This document shows, in pieces, positions 1 to 9,022 of a DNA stretch of 64,000 nucleotides. The first letter of the stretch is position 1; every line of letters starts with the position of its first letter. Both the position numbers and the translations under genes were made by a program. The notes under the pieces were generated by a model that saw nothing but the letters and a program-made list of their open reading frames with translations, ran no database searches and was not told where the DNA came from. The DNA is from Flectonema sp. DT1601. Lineage: Eukaryota > Euglenozoa > Diplonemea > Diplonemida > Diplonemidae. The DNA lies in assembly GCA_964019425.1 (NCBI GenBank), contig OZ025809.1:789588-853587 (forward strand), read 5' to 3'.

Positions 1-1470
1 TGACAGCAAACGCCCTTGCAAAGAAACTGGGGAAGAGAGTATTGCAGGTATGTCACACAACTCTACTTTGTTCTGTTTAACACTTTATTTTAGCATTGCG
101 ATTAGAAGGTTTCAATTCCCTTACTTAAGTTTGTTATCACTTTAGAAGAAATTATCATCTGAGGAAGTACTACATAATAATAATATCGATAAACACAGGT
201 GACACTGCCGCTTTTTTCGGAAACTGGTTCAGAGACTTTTGAAAAGGTTTTTCGCGAGGCGACGTTGCAAAATGCGCTGGTGTTCTTTGATGAGTGTGAC
301 GTACTAATGGAATCACGTGACAAGAGTAAAGTAACTACAATGTTGTTGACTGACTTAGAGAGATTTGATGGAATGTTAATAATGGCTACCAACAGGCCAT
401 TCACACTTGACCCAGCATTGCATCGAAGAATATCGTTGTCACTGGAATTCCCTCATCCGGATGCATCCTTGAGAAGGAAAATATGGCTCAATCACATTCC
501 ACCACAGCTCGAAATCGACCCTGAAGTTGATTGGAACCAGCTGACAATAGATTACGAGCTTTCGGGAGGTTTTATTAAGAATGCATTACTTGGTGCTATT
601 AACTTAGCACTGCAAGTTTCAGATCCTCCAATTATAACGAATACCATACTAAATAGAGCCTGTCAGCTTCAAGTCAACGGTCGTTTGCAGTCGATGTTGG
701 GAAATACTACAAATCCAAAACCGTCAACGCTGTTGGTTCCTAGGCAGGGGCTTGATAATTTGATAGTGAAGAAACAGATTTTAGATACATTAAAAGAGAT
801 AGTCCGCTTGGAAAAAGCGAAAGCGGTGATGAAAAGCAACTGGAATCTAGAAATTGAAAGCGGATCAGCGATACTCTTCATGGGTGATCGAGGAACAGGG
901 AAAACTATGGCCGCGGAATGCATTGCATACGAACTCAGTCGAACGTTGAGAATTGTTACGGTGATGGAGATAATTAATTCATCTAGATATGCTCAGCGGG
1001 GAGACACAACCCACGGATTATTTAATGAGTGTCGTGATAATAATGTTGTATTGCTTATTGAGGGTGTTGAGTTACTTAAAGAAGACGCCTATTCGCACTT
1101 CGCGTCACATCTGTTTTTTCACGTAGAGCGCGCAGCGGGCATCGTTATCTTATCGTCTACCTCCAACACTCCACTGCGTGGGTTGGATATTCGTTATGAA
1201 GCTGCCTTCTCAAAGCCCGACACCGAAACCCGCCTTTCCTTGTGGAAGCACTTCGTACCTTCTAAAATGCCGATATCGTCGATGGTCGATTTTAACTCTC
1301 TTTCTCGTGATTATCAACTTACTGGTTCACAAATAAGAGCAGCACTTATGTGTGCTTCTGCTAATGCTGCTCTTCGAGACAGAGCAGTTTCTCTGCAAGA
1401 TCTCAAGGAAGCTTGCTCTGATGAAGTGGCTCGATCCAGAGACAATGGTCCGTCGTCTATCTATCAATAA
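1..1470 (+). CDS. AAA+ ATPase with two AAA domains (5' partial, 2 exons visible)
   Basis: Exon 1..47 is joined in frame to 199..1470 by a 151-bp intron (48..198, GTATGT...ACACAG). The window opens just after the first Walker A: TANALAKKLGKRVLQ is the helix that normally follows GKT. Walker B of domain 1 is intact (VFFDECDVL), and so are sensor-1 (MATNRPF) and an Arg pair (HRRI). Domain 2 has a good Walker A (GDRGTGKT) but an altered Walker B (LLIEGVELL instead of hhhhDE), so it may bind ATP and hydrolyse it poorly. Asymmetric double-AAA proteins are usually remodelling or unfolding machines. No accessory domain is visible that would name the substrate. The stop TAA is at 1468. The 5' end lies outside the window. 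Confidence 0.85.
48..198 (+). other. Spliceosomal intron in the AAA+ ATPase gene
   Basis: GTATGT donor and AAACACAG acceptor. Removing it restores the AAA+ core reading frame. It fits the window-wide pattern of A-rich ACAG acceptors. Confidence 0.85.
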
Positions 1471-1995
1471 TCTTAAATATATATTGGTCAGGTGTCGCGG
1501 GATAGAAATTATTATTGACCTATCTTCCTTTATTCTAGCTCTTTTTCAAAGCTTTTTACGTTTTTTTGTTTGTGACCTCTACGCGACAACTGTTTGGCTG
1601 CGTGTAACATTTACTACTAACTTTTAATGTAGCATGCTTGCATATTTAATTATGTTGTTTGGAAGATTCTTCTGCCGAGGTTCGTGTAAACTTATTCATT
1701 TCTCATAGAGGGATGTCTTTTCGTTATCAATATTAGGCAACAGCTTGCTGCCATACCGAGACGATTTCTCATGTTTCGCTCATTTCCAATACCCTTCGTA
1801 ACAACAGCAACACTGCGGTGATTGTTTCAGTTGGACAGAAATGGAATGCCGAACCAAAATAAGCATCTTACATGGTAGTGCATTGTAAAGAGAGAATATT
1901 TCGCGGAATTCACCTCTTTACAATACATATTGGCAACCTTGATGAATACTTATATCATTCTATTGCATGTATCAGCCTTATCTAAATAATGAAAT
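1471..1995. other. Intergenic; 3' region of AAA gene and 5' leader of PPR gene
   Basis: No gene seen. An AG at 1974-1975 (TGTATCAG), 20 nt before the next ATG, is a candidate leader splice acceptor. Confidence 0.4.
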
Positions 1996-3150
1996 ATGAC
2001 TAACAAGGAATCACAAAAATTCTGGTCTCGGGATGCTGTATTCTGGGCTGAAAATGCAATGGTTGGAGGGGTCCGAGCAATGAACGATTCACGATCAGCT
2101 GAAGCCCTTCGAAAAACTGCTAAAGAAGGCGGTGGAATACGTGGAGCAACAAAGTCACAGAAAAGAAGATTAATGCGATCACTGCATTTTAAATTATCAG
2201 CAATGCGAGCCTCAAGATGCAAGTTAGGAGTAAAGACATACACAGCAATGATAATGCTAACAGGACAACTTGGGTATCCAGTAGAAGCTGATAAGTACTT
2301 CAATAATATGAAGGAAGAAATGGTATACCCTGATGCTCAAACATACGCAGCAGTAATGAGATGCCATGTTGACTCTCCAAATAAAGTTAAGGAGCTATGG
2401 AGTGATATGAAAGAATCATCAGTGTCTCCTACAACTATGGTTTGTAATAGTATGCTGCAGTGTTTCGCAACTAATGGTTCTCATCGTCAAGTAACTTCAA
2501 TGGAATTAGCTATGGAAACTGATAACATTAAAAAGAATATTTACACATACGGATTACTACTACTGACAGCTCCTAATCTAAACAGAGTAAAAAGATTACT
2601 AACCAACATGACTAACGAAAGCATCTCTCCAAATACAATGTGTCTGAACTCCGCAATAAAAGGATGCGACCAACGCTATCGCGATGCGGAGACGATATTC
2701 GGACTTATGACTGAGCAGATGACAGCAACTAGTGATATTGATTCATACAACACATTAATCTCTTGTTATAGAAAAGGAAATAATCCAAAGCGAGCAATTG
2801 ATATATTAGAATCCATTCCTCATGATTTAAGTTCTTACACTGTTAATCAGCTAATCGCTTGTTGTGTCTCGATGACAGCAACGGAAACAGATCACTACTT
2901 CCGTCTTGCAGAAGCATTGTTTTGTGAGTCTCAACGTCGTAATGTTGTTACAGATCGTACGTTTATTGCGGTGTTTGATATTTACAAAAAACTGAATCTC
3001 ATTAAAAAAATGGAATCGTTGTTCCTAACGAGAGAATTCAGTCCAAAGATATCATTCAGCTTCTTGTCTGACATTTCTGATTTCCATAAAAAGAACGGAA
3101 CAGTACCAGAGGCTCAACTGCGTTCTGCCATGAAAAAATATGCCGTGTAA
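1996..3150 (+). CDS. Pentatricopeptide repeat (PPR) protein
   Basis: 384 residues in one exon. From about residue 75 onward there are successive ~35-residue helical hairpins with PPR signatures: VKTYTAMIML, DAQTYAAVMR, PTTMVCNSML, NIYTYGLLLL, PNTMCLNSAI and DSYNTLISCY, each followed by a second helix ending in a linker with P or S. I count roughly seven to eight repeats. PPR proteins bind single-stranded RNA in mitochondria or plastids and act in transcript processing, stability, editing or translation. The N-terminus (residues 1-60) is basic, Ser/Lys-rich and could be a mitochondrial targeting region, though no classical presequence is clear. There is no added catalytic domain. The RNA target cannot be read from the sequence. 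Confidence 0.88.
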   Translation: MTNKESQKFWSRDAVFWAENAMVGGVRAMNDSRSAEALRKTAKEGGGIRGATKSQKRRLMRSLHFKLSAMRASRCKLGVKTYTAMIMLTGQLGYPVEADKYFNNMKEEMVYPDAQTYAAVMRCHVDSPNKVKELWSDMKESSVSPTTMVCNSMLQCFATNGSHRQVTSMELAMETDNIKKNIYTYGLLLLTAPNLNRVKRLLTNMTNESISPNTMCLNSAIKGCDQRYRDAETIFGLMTEQMTATSDIDSYNTLISCYRKGNNPKRAIDILESIPHDLSSYTVNQLIACCVSMTATETDHYFRLAEALFCESQRRNVVTDRTFIAVFDIYKKLNLIKKMESLFLTREFSPKISFSFLSDISDFHKKNGTVPEAQLRSAMKKYAV

Positions 3151-3295
3151 CAGCCTCAATGATAGTGGAATCGAATCTACCCAACTGTGAGACTTCCTTT
3201 ATATAGGGGGACTGTGTTAAATGGTAAAAGAAATAACCATGTTGACGTGGTTCCCTTGGCTGAGAAGGGCAAACGCGATGAGTAGGACAGCCTGA

Positions 3296-3465
3296 CACCG
3301 CAGTATCCCCCTTGCTTTCTTCGCTGAAGAGGGCTGGGTAAGGAGAATGGTCCGAAGAAAGATTGTTTTTAATCTTAGCCCGAAACCAACTTGTTTGTTG
3401 TCCTACGAAATTTTACTTTTTTTTTTTGATTGACTGATAATTATTAATACCAACTGTGAGACTTC
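3296..3465 (+). repeat. Dispersed repeat R-A, copy 1
   Basis: A block that includes CTTCGCTGAAGAGGGCTGGG, a GAAGAAAGATT stretch, TAGCCCGAAACCAAC, TTGTTTGTTGTCCTACGAA and GACTGATAA recurs at about 34400..34575, just upstream of the second secreted-protein gene. Flank GGGCTGGG...TAGCCC could pair. Function unknown. Confidence 0.7.
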
Positions 3466-3590
3466 CATACTCATCGATGCAGTAGAACTGCCATATGATG
3501 ATTTTAAATCTCATTTCAGATACAACCTGGTATTTCTATTTTAGTCACTTGACCTCCCCACAGACTAGTTAACGATGAATAAGCCGTTGG

Positions 3591-3633
3591 AGACCAAAAA
3601 AGGAACAAGTAGTATAAGATTAAGGTCTGAAAC
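3591..3633 (+). repeat. Conserved hairpin repeat R-B, copy 1
   Basis: The stem AGACC (3591-3595) pairs with GGTCT (3624-3628) across a 28-nt loop containing ACAAGTAGTATAAGATTAA, followed by GAAAC. A second copy at 34019..34061 has a compensated stem and the same loop length. Confidence 0.6.
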
Positions 3634-3830
3634 TAGTGTTATGTTGGAACAGCATAACTATTTGTTTAGTGTTTTCATTATTTTATTTCAGTCATAAGTG
3701 AATAAACTCATATACTGACTTAATGCTCTTGATCAGGATAAAGGTAAGAAGAAGATCATCACTTTACTGATGTTCAATTATCTCATTACATTTTCATTTT
3801 ATACTTCCGAAAACCCCCCACAGCGGCAAG

Positions 3831-6800
3831 ATGGCAGCCCCACCGTCTTTTGAGGTATCGGTGAAGATACGACCAATTACACGGGGTATTAATTCAATAT
3901 TTGGTGTTCAGGAGGAATCGAACTTGAGCACTGTTTGTAATGGTGTTGTAGCTTGTAAGAGTTTTACAACAGAGCACTTAGCGAAACACCCGTTTGATTT
4001 TGATAAGGTGTACGTTGACTGTCAGTGTAACGAGCGAGTGTTCAACGTCAGTGCGAGACACATTATCCATTCAGCTATTGCAGGAGGTCATGGTTGTATA
4101 ACAATTCAGCCATCGCAGTATAGTAATGTTGGGGTTAGTCATGATGTAATATTTGGAACTTCGACCGGTAATTTTGGACTTTTAAATATGACTGTCATTG
4201 AGCTACTTCGCCATAGTAGTACAGGTTGTTATCGAATAGAATTCTCAGCAACTGTGTTTTGTAGCGAATCACAGCAGGAGGTTATCTCAAGAACTTCTAT
4301 TAGTTCTTTAACCGACTTAATCACTCGCACATCTCCGTTAAACCAAATCGATCCATCAAAGCATCTTGTTATAGTGATATACGTAGTGGGTATTCTTGGT
4401 GAGGGTCGTGTGTACTTAACTAGATTGGGAAGCACTCAATACAAGCAAGGTCTCGCTCAAGGTAGCTTCTACAATGTCTTGACCGCTTTGTCTCATAGGC
4501 GTAACCATATTCCCTATAGAGAAAGTAAAGTCACTCGATTTCTTCGTTCTGGATTAGCACCGTCATCAGCTAATCTGTTCTTACTTCTGGTTGATAGTGC
4601 TCCTGTTGATTTTTCACGGGCATTATCAGATCTGAAAATGGTTGACAGACTTCGGGGAAGTTGTTTCCCGATGACAGCTGGAGCTGGTCCGGCCACATTC
4701 AAACGGGAATTGCCAATGATAAGAAAAACAATCGGAAACGGTTCCCTAAATCCGGTATCAAATTTTATCCTATCAGAGGAAGACGCGCAGCTGATACGCA
4801 GCCTCAACGAAGCAGACGAAGATGTACACGAAGGCAGATCATCATCACCATGTAGCTCTCGCATTGATACCAAACATCAGGTAATGAATGATTGCCAGAC
4901 AGAATCAATTATTATATTTCCTGAAGAAGATACCAAGACTCGAGTAACAGAAAGACCAACATATGACATGATACTCTCTGCTGCAAGTTATCCTCCTTGT
5001 AAGAAAACAGCATCGTTTCACGAAGGAGACGACATACGATTGCTACAAAATCAACCGTCGCATGCGTCTGAAGCATCACTTGGTCGTAACGAAGTCGAAA
5101 AGATCACTTGCAAGACCAGTTTAGTCTCACGGGGTTTTGAAGATCCTGTTGAAGATAGAGCACCCAGTCACTCTGTTGACCACGGGGATAAACCATTATC
5201 GGAAATACCAAAGGTGGGTTCTGACAACACCGAATCTCCGTGGGATGCTGTGCAGCGGGAAGTACGAGCAATGGAAACTTCCGTAGCTTACCTGTGTCAA
5301 ACAGAGTTACTCGAAGTTAAACCTATGACTCGGAGTCGAACTGCTTCTACATACAGCACTCCAACTCAGCCTGCTCCGTGCTACGATAATGCAGATGGAA
5401 AGCCTCCCAAGTTCGATTCCCATGAGCGAAGAAGAATGTGTGAGCCTTCCCCAAGAAGTACCCCTTCTCAACTCCATCAGGGAAGAGGTGGTATGGACTC
5501 CCACGAACGTAAGAGACGTAGTAGTACCGACCAGTTCGATTCCCACGAGCAGAGGCAAGATTGGCAAGAGCATTCACAGTATGGTACCCAGGGCTATCGA
5601 CCTCCGGTGTCGAGGAGCTCTACTGATCATCGACAAGAATCTCAGACAGGAGCGGTCAGGAATGGTCTTATAACTGATTCACGTAATCATTTAGTAGGAG
5701 ATTATGATAAGTTATATCAGAGGACTTCTACTACACCACAACAAGATATTAAACAAGTAACACAAATGAGAAAAGACTTCCCTCGTCAGACTGATGACAA
5801 CGTTGATGGCAATAATAAAATATCTCAACATGTGACTGACAATCGAAACTATTCACATCAACATGAAGTTGGTTATGACTCTAATCGTCAACAAAATTCT
5901 AAACACGTTGATGATGAACATTGCAATACCTCATTACAGAAAGGATTCCCTGATGATGAAATAATAAAGTCAACTAATGCATTCTATCAAAATAACGAAT
6001 ATCAGAAGTCTGCTCAGAATACTTCGAAAGACAATCAGTTTGGAAGGTTTACTGCGATGAGAAATAAAAGTACTGAAGAAGAATTTATCAGCGACCAACA
6101 GAAAGCAAATCAATTTGGATATTGTCACAGCTCTCCACGTAAATCTGTTCAACAAGCTGATTCACTTGTTGTTGAACATCGCGGTGGTCAAATTAATTCG
6201 AATCAGAGTAATGTTGATTATCAAAGTGGTCCTGAATCGAATCGTTGCTATCATTCCAATGGATGGACCGGCAGCGATGGGCAGGTCCAAAGAGAAGATG
6301 AACAGAGCTGGCGGTATCAAAGTGATATTCGCTCTAGAGACAATGGTATGAATAATGTACCCGTCTCTGCTGATAACTATGAAAAACATCGCGAGGACTT
6401 TGAGCGTCTGGAAGTACCTTCAAAACCTTTCAACTCTTCTATGAGACACAACCATCATCAAGGACGTGATGATTATCAAAGAGTTGTTTGGTCGGGAGCA
6501 CCGCAAGAAATGAATCAAAATTTCACACAAACCAATCAACGAGTCCAACCCGAAGGAAGTAATGCGTGGCGTGGAAATGTCTTAGCTAATGGGTCACACC
6601 ACTCGATACAAGACTCTCTTCAATTCCAACCACCACAAGATCAATTTCATTCAGGAAGGGTAGCTAATCAACAAAGGTTTAACCAACCACCTGATTCAAC
6701 AGGAGAGTCTAATTGGAATCTACACACACAAATGAATCATAGTGGAGTGGACAGTCGAAATAATACTATTCAAGGTAAGTATGTTAATAGTCATCGAAGT

Positions 6801-7271
6801 CAAGAATATTTTATTAAAAATAGCTCCAGTTCGACTCCGCATCAAGACCAACACCAAGACAGCTATCGTGATTCCCGTCAGCAGCAACAAGGGATTGTGG
6901 CAACTGGTCCTATCCCAAGAAGAGATTGTCAACCACACAATATTAGTGATTTGGATTCAGTTACTGTCAATCAAAGGTTTGGTAATACGGGTGTCAGTAA
7001 TAGAAGTAATTTAAGTACCGTTGGTGTCTTGCTTGAGGACACAAACATGTCTCCAAATACGAGGCGACACATCGACTCACTCACAGCTCTTCAGCAGCGG
7101 ACTGCTTCGTTACTTGGAATCCATGCCGCTACTACGAATACGAGCGCTGTTAAGAAAGAATCATTTCATTCAGACAATCCATTTGAAGAAATGCTTCGTG
7201 AAAATGACCAGCTGGAATCTCAGTTTCTCAGACAACAGATACGCGAACTTGCTTCTCATCAAAATTCATGA
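3831..7271 (+). CDS. Kinesin-like protein with degenerate motor domain and long Q/N/S/H-rich tail
   Basis: 1146 residues in one exon. The first ~285 residues follow the kinesin motor fold: VSVKIRP near the N-terminus, FDFDKVYVD followed by a conserved helix, and near residue 227 IPYRESKVTRFLRSGL, which matches the conserved kinesin IPYRdSkLTrlL segment. Where the P-loop GQTGSGKT should be, the protein reads GHGCITIQPSQYSN, so no nucleotide-binding Walker A is present. The switch II DLAGSE region is also unrecognisable (YVVGILGEG). This is probably a non-motile, microtubule-associated or scaffold-like pseudo-kinesin. The remaining ~850 residues are low-complexity and presumably disordered, rich in Gln, Asn, Ser and His, with repeated FDSHERR-like and Q-rich phrases. 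A short helix closes the C-terminus. Confidence 0.75.
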   Translation: MAAPPSFEVSVKIRPITRGINSIFGVQEESNLSTVCNGVVACKSFTTEHLAKHPFDFDKVYVDCQCNERVFNVSARHIIHSAIAGGHGCITIQPSQYSNVGVSHDVIFGTSTGNFGLLNMTVIELLRHSSTGCYRIEFSATVFCSESQQEVISRTSISSLTDLITRTSPLNQIDPSKHLVIVIYVVGILGEGRVYLTRLGSTQYKQGLAQGSFYNVLTALSHRRNHIPYRESKVTRFLRSGLAPSSANLFLLLVDSAPVDFSRALSDLKMVDRLRGSCFPMTAGAGPATFKRELPMIRKTIGNGSLNPVSNFILSEEDAQLIRSLNEADEDVHEGRSSSPCSSRIDTKHQVMNDCQTESIIIFPEEDTKTRVTERPTYDMILSAASYPPCKKTASFHEGDDIRLLQNQPSHASEASLGRNEVEKITCKTSLVSRGFEDPVEDRAPSHSVDHGDKPLSEIPKVGSDNTESPWDAVQREVRAMETSVAYLCQTELLEVKPMTRSRTASTYSTPTQPAPCYDNADGKPPKFDSHERRRMCEPSPRSTPSQLHQGRGGMDSHERKRRSSTDQFDSHEQRQDWQEHSQYGTQGYRPPVSRSSTDHRQESQTGAVRNGLITDSRNHLVGDYDKLYQRTSTTPQQDIKQVTQMRKDFPRQTDDNVDGNNKISQHVTDNRNYSHQHEVGYDSNRQQNSKHVDDEHCNTSLQKGFPDDEIIKSTNAFYQNNEYQKSAQNTSKDNQFGRFTAMRNKSTEEEFISDQQKANQFGYCHSSPRKSVQQADSLVVEHRGGQINSNQSNVDYQSGPESNRCYHSNGWTGSDGQVQREDEQSWRYQSDIRSRDNGMNNVPVSADNYEKHREDFERLEVPSKPFNSSMRHNHHQGRDDYQRVVWSGAPQEMNQNFTQTNQRVQPEGSNAWRGNVLANGSHHSIQDSLQFQPPQDQFHSGRVANQQRFNQPPDSTGESNWNLHTQMNHSGVDSRNNTIQGKYVNSHRSQEYFIKNSSSSTPHQDQHQDSYRDSRQQQQGIVATGPIPRRDCQPHNISDLDSVTVNQRFGNTGVSNRSNLSTVGVLLEDTNMSPNTRRHIDSLTALQQRTASLLGIHAATTNTSAVKKESFHSDNPFEEMLRENDQLESQFLRQQIRELASHQNS

Positions 7272-7562
7272 ATCCGATTCTTTACTTTCATAATATTAGA
7301 TTTTTTTATTTTTTTTTCATTTTTTTCTTTTCTACTTTGTCGCGTTCCTTCTGTGCAAGGCGAAATACTTAATACTTATGGTTTGGACATCTTACTCCCT
7401 CTCTCTGCATATTTTATGTGATAGTTAATAATTTAGTTATTGTGATTGTGTTTTAGATGATTTTCTATGTTTTCTTTTTTGTTTTGTTTAAAAAAAAAAA
7501 AAAAAAACAATCATTTTTCCGTTCTCTGAAACAGCGGAGGATCTTTGAGAGCGTTGTATTAA

Positions 7563-7595
<33 letters not shown>
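7272..7595. other. Intergenic with A and T homopolymers
   Basis: An A run near 7490-7507 and a T run of about 30 at 7568-7595. No gene seen. Confidence 0.5.
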
Positions 7596-7596
<1 letters not shown>

Positions 7597-7679
7597 TGAT
7601 GATATATTTAAAACAATACCACATTTTTAAACAGCTCTCAAAAAGTTTTATTTTATCATCTGAGGTGGGGAGGTCAGTC

Positions 7680-8288
7680 ATGTCATCACCACTTGGGATT
7701 AAAATATACAGATCTCTTCTGAAGAAGGCGACTGCAATAGAAGCTAAACAGATGCAAGGATACCTGTGTAGAAGTCAGCCTGCTAAAAGAGGATATTCCA
7801 AAGAACTTCGTAGCATATTAATTGATGAGCTCGAACCAGACGGTAATGTTAATCTACTATGTTTAATTAAAAGACTCGCAAGGATTTCTAAAAACAACAA
7901 TCTGGGAATTGGATTTGAAGCCTCTCGACACATGCAATCATTAAGCACAATTGAATTAAACGTTCCTAAAATATTTGATGAAGGTGATGTTGTTATGCAT
8001 GTTCTTGGTGAAGTCGGTGTTGTAATTGGAAGGAGACCGTCCTGTACGATGCCTCAAAGTTGGATAGAAAATATTTATTCTTCTGTAGACCATCCTTTGC
8101 TTAAACAACCTTGGTATGAGGTAGCCCTTGATAAACAACATGGAGACTTTGTAACCCACACGCCTGGTGCGTTGTTGACTATAATATCATCACCTATCGA
8201 GAGTAGGTTTTTACAATCTGAGGGATGGATATTTGATTATCTCCAGGGACGATATGTTCAAACAAAAGTACTACCAAGTACTTGTTGA
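7680..8288 (+). CDS. YccV/HspQ-like (hemimethylated-DNA-binding fold) protein with LYR-like N-terminus
   Basis: I prefer the ATG at 7680 (202 residues) over the in-frame one at 7596. The latter sits directly after a poly-T run, and an AG acceptor lies between the two. Residues ~8-20 (GIKIYRSLLKKAT) resemble the LYR motif helix of mitochondrial Complex-1-LYR proteins. The C-terminal ~100 residues match the YccV-like fold: FDEGDVVMHVLGEVGVVIG, then a W, then LKQPWYEVALDK and a final FVTHTPGALL. In eukaryotes this domain occurs in FBXO21 and in mitochondrial or plastid proteins. In bacteria HspQ is a Lon/Clp specificity factor. Mitochondrial quality control or assembly is a reasonable inference. 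The LYR assignment is the weaker part. Confidence 0.75.
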   Translation: MSSPLGIKIYRSLLKKATAIEAKQMQGYLCRSQPAKRGYSKELRSILIDELEPDGNVNLLCLIKRLARISKNNNLGIGFEASRHMQSLSTIELNVPKIFDEGDVVMHVLGEVGVVIGRRPSCTMPQSWIENIYSSVDHPLLKQPWYEVALDKQHGDFVTHTPGALLTIISSPIESRFLQSEGWIFDYLQGRYVQTKVLPSTC

Positions 8289-9022
8289 TTGTTTTCATTT
8301 TTTTGTATCACCTAACTTGACTACTAGCCCTTTGTGTGACATATTCTTAATTTAGACGAATTTGTATTTAGTATCCTTTCCCATTTCTTTTTTTCGATTA
8401 TCAACTACTGCCCACCAGAAGACTTATTTAGTTCTATAAAATACTAAATTGAAAATATAAAAAAAAAAGAAAATATAGTTATTAATTGAGAGGTGTACCT
8501 TAACCCGAGGGGTGGGAAATTATGCGTAAGAGGAGGACCGAATGCGCATACTTACCCACTCTGAAGGTTAATCGAAAGGCTCACTTATCCCTCGATTTCT
8601 ATTTTAATTCATCAGGTACATTAAGGCCACCCATCCAAATTGGTTGTGTCGGGGGACGCCCCCCCCCCCCCCCCCCCCCCCCCCCGAGTGAGATTTTAAG
8701 AAGCCCAGGAATGACATCTGTCGGGGGGAAATTGGAAAAATAAATTCACAGGAAATTACTTTTTCTTAATTCACATCGTCCAATGAAACTTCTCACTGAC
8801 CAATATTCTCGCACACATTTCGTACTTTCTCCTCCTCCAATTACTCGGCACTTTTATTTCTCGGCTGAGCCTGTCGACTACTAATTTGGCTGGTTTTCTT
8901 AATGTTCTCAACGAATTGGTAAATATGATTTTATTGTATTGTTATGTTATAAATATAATAAAAGGAAAACTGTAATTCAATTGATATTATTATAAATATA
9001 AAACAGGGTAACTTTTACTAAC
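8289..9022. other. Intergenic with a ~36-nt C run
   Basis: A cytosine run at about 8650-8685 stands in otherwise A+T-rich DNA. A 73-codon frame across it is dismissed. An AAACAG site ends at 9006, 16 nt before the next ATG. Confidence 0.5.

Larger units (their letters stand above)
3151..3830. other. Intergenic with repeat debris
   Basis: No gene seen apart from repeats R-A and R-B. CCAACTGTGAGACTTCC occurs twice (near 3179 and 3451). A CCCCCCACAG acceptor-like site (ending 3823) lies 7 nt before the kinesin-like ATG. Confidence 0.4.

Noticed and set aside
102-923. Minus-strand genes opposite the AAA ATPase
   Set aside because: Shadow frames of a clearly homologous plus-strand gene. The same holds for other minus-strand frames over coding regions.
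7596-7679. Earlier start of the YccV-like gene
   Set aside because: The ATG sits at the end of a T run and an acceptor-like AG lies between it and the internal ATG at 7680.
8522-8743. 73-codon gene with poly-Pro
   Set aside because: The proline stretch is just the translated C run, with no other coding signal.
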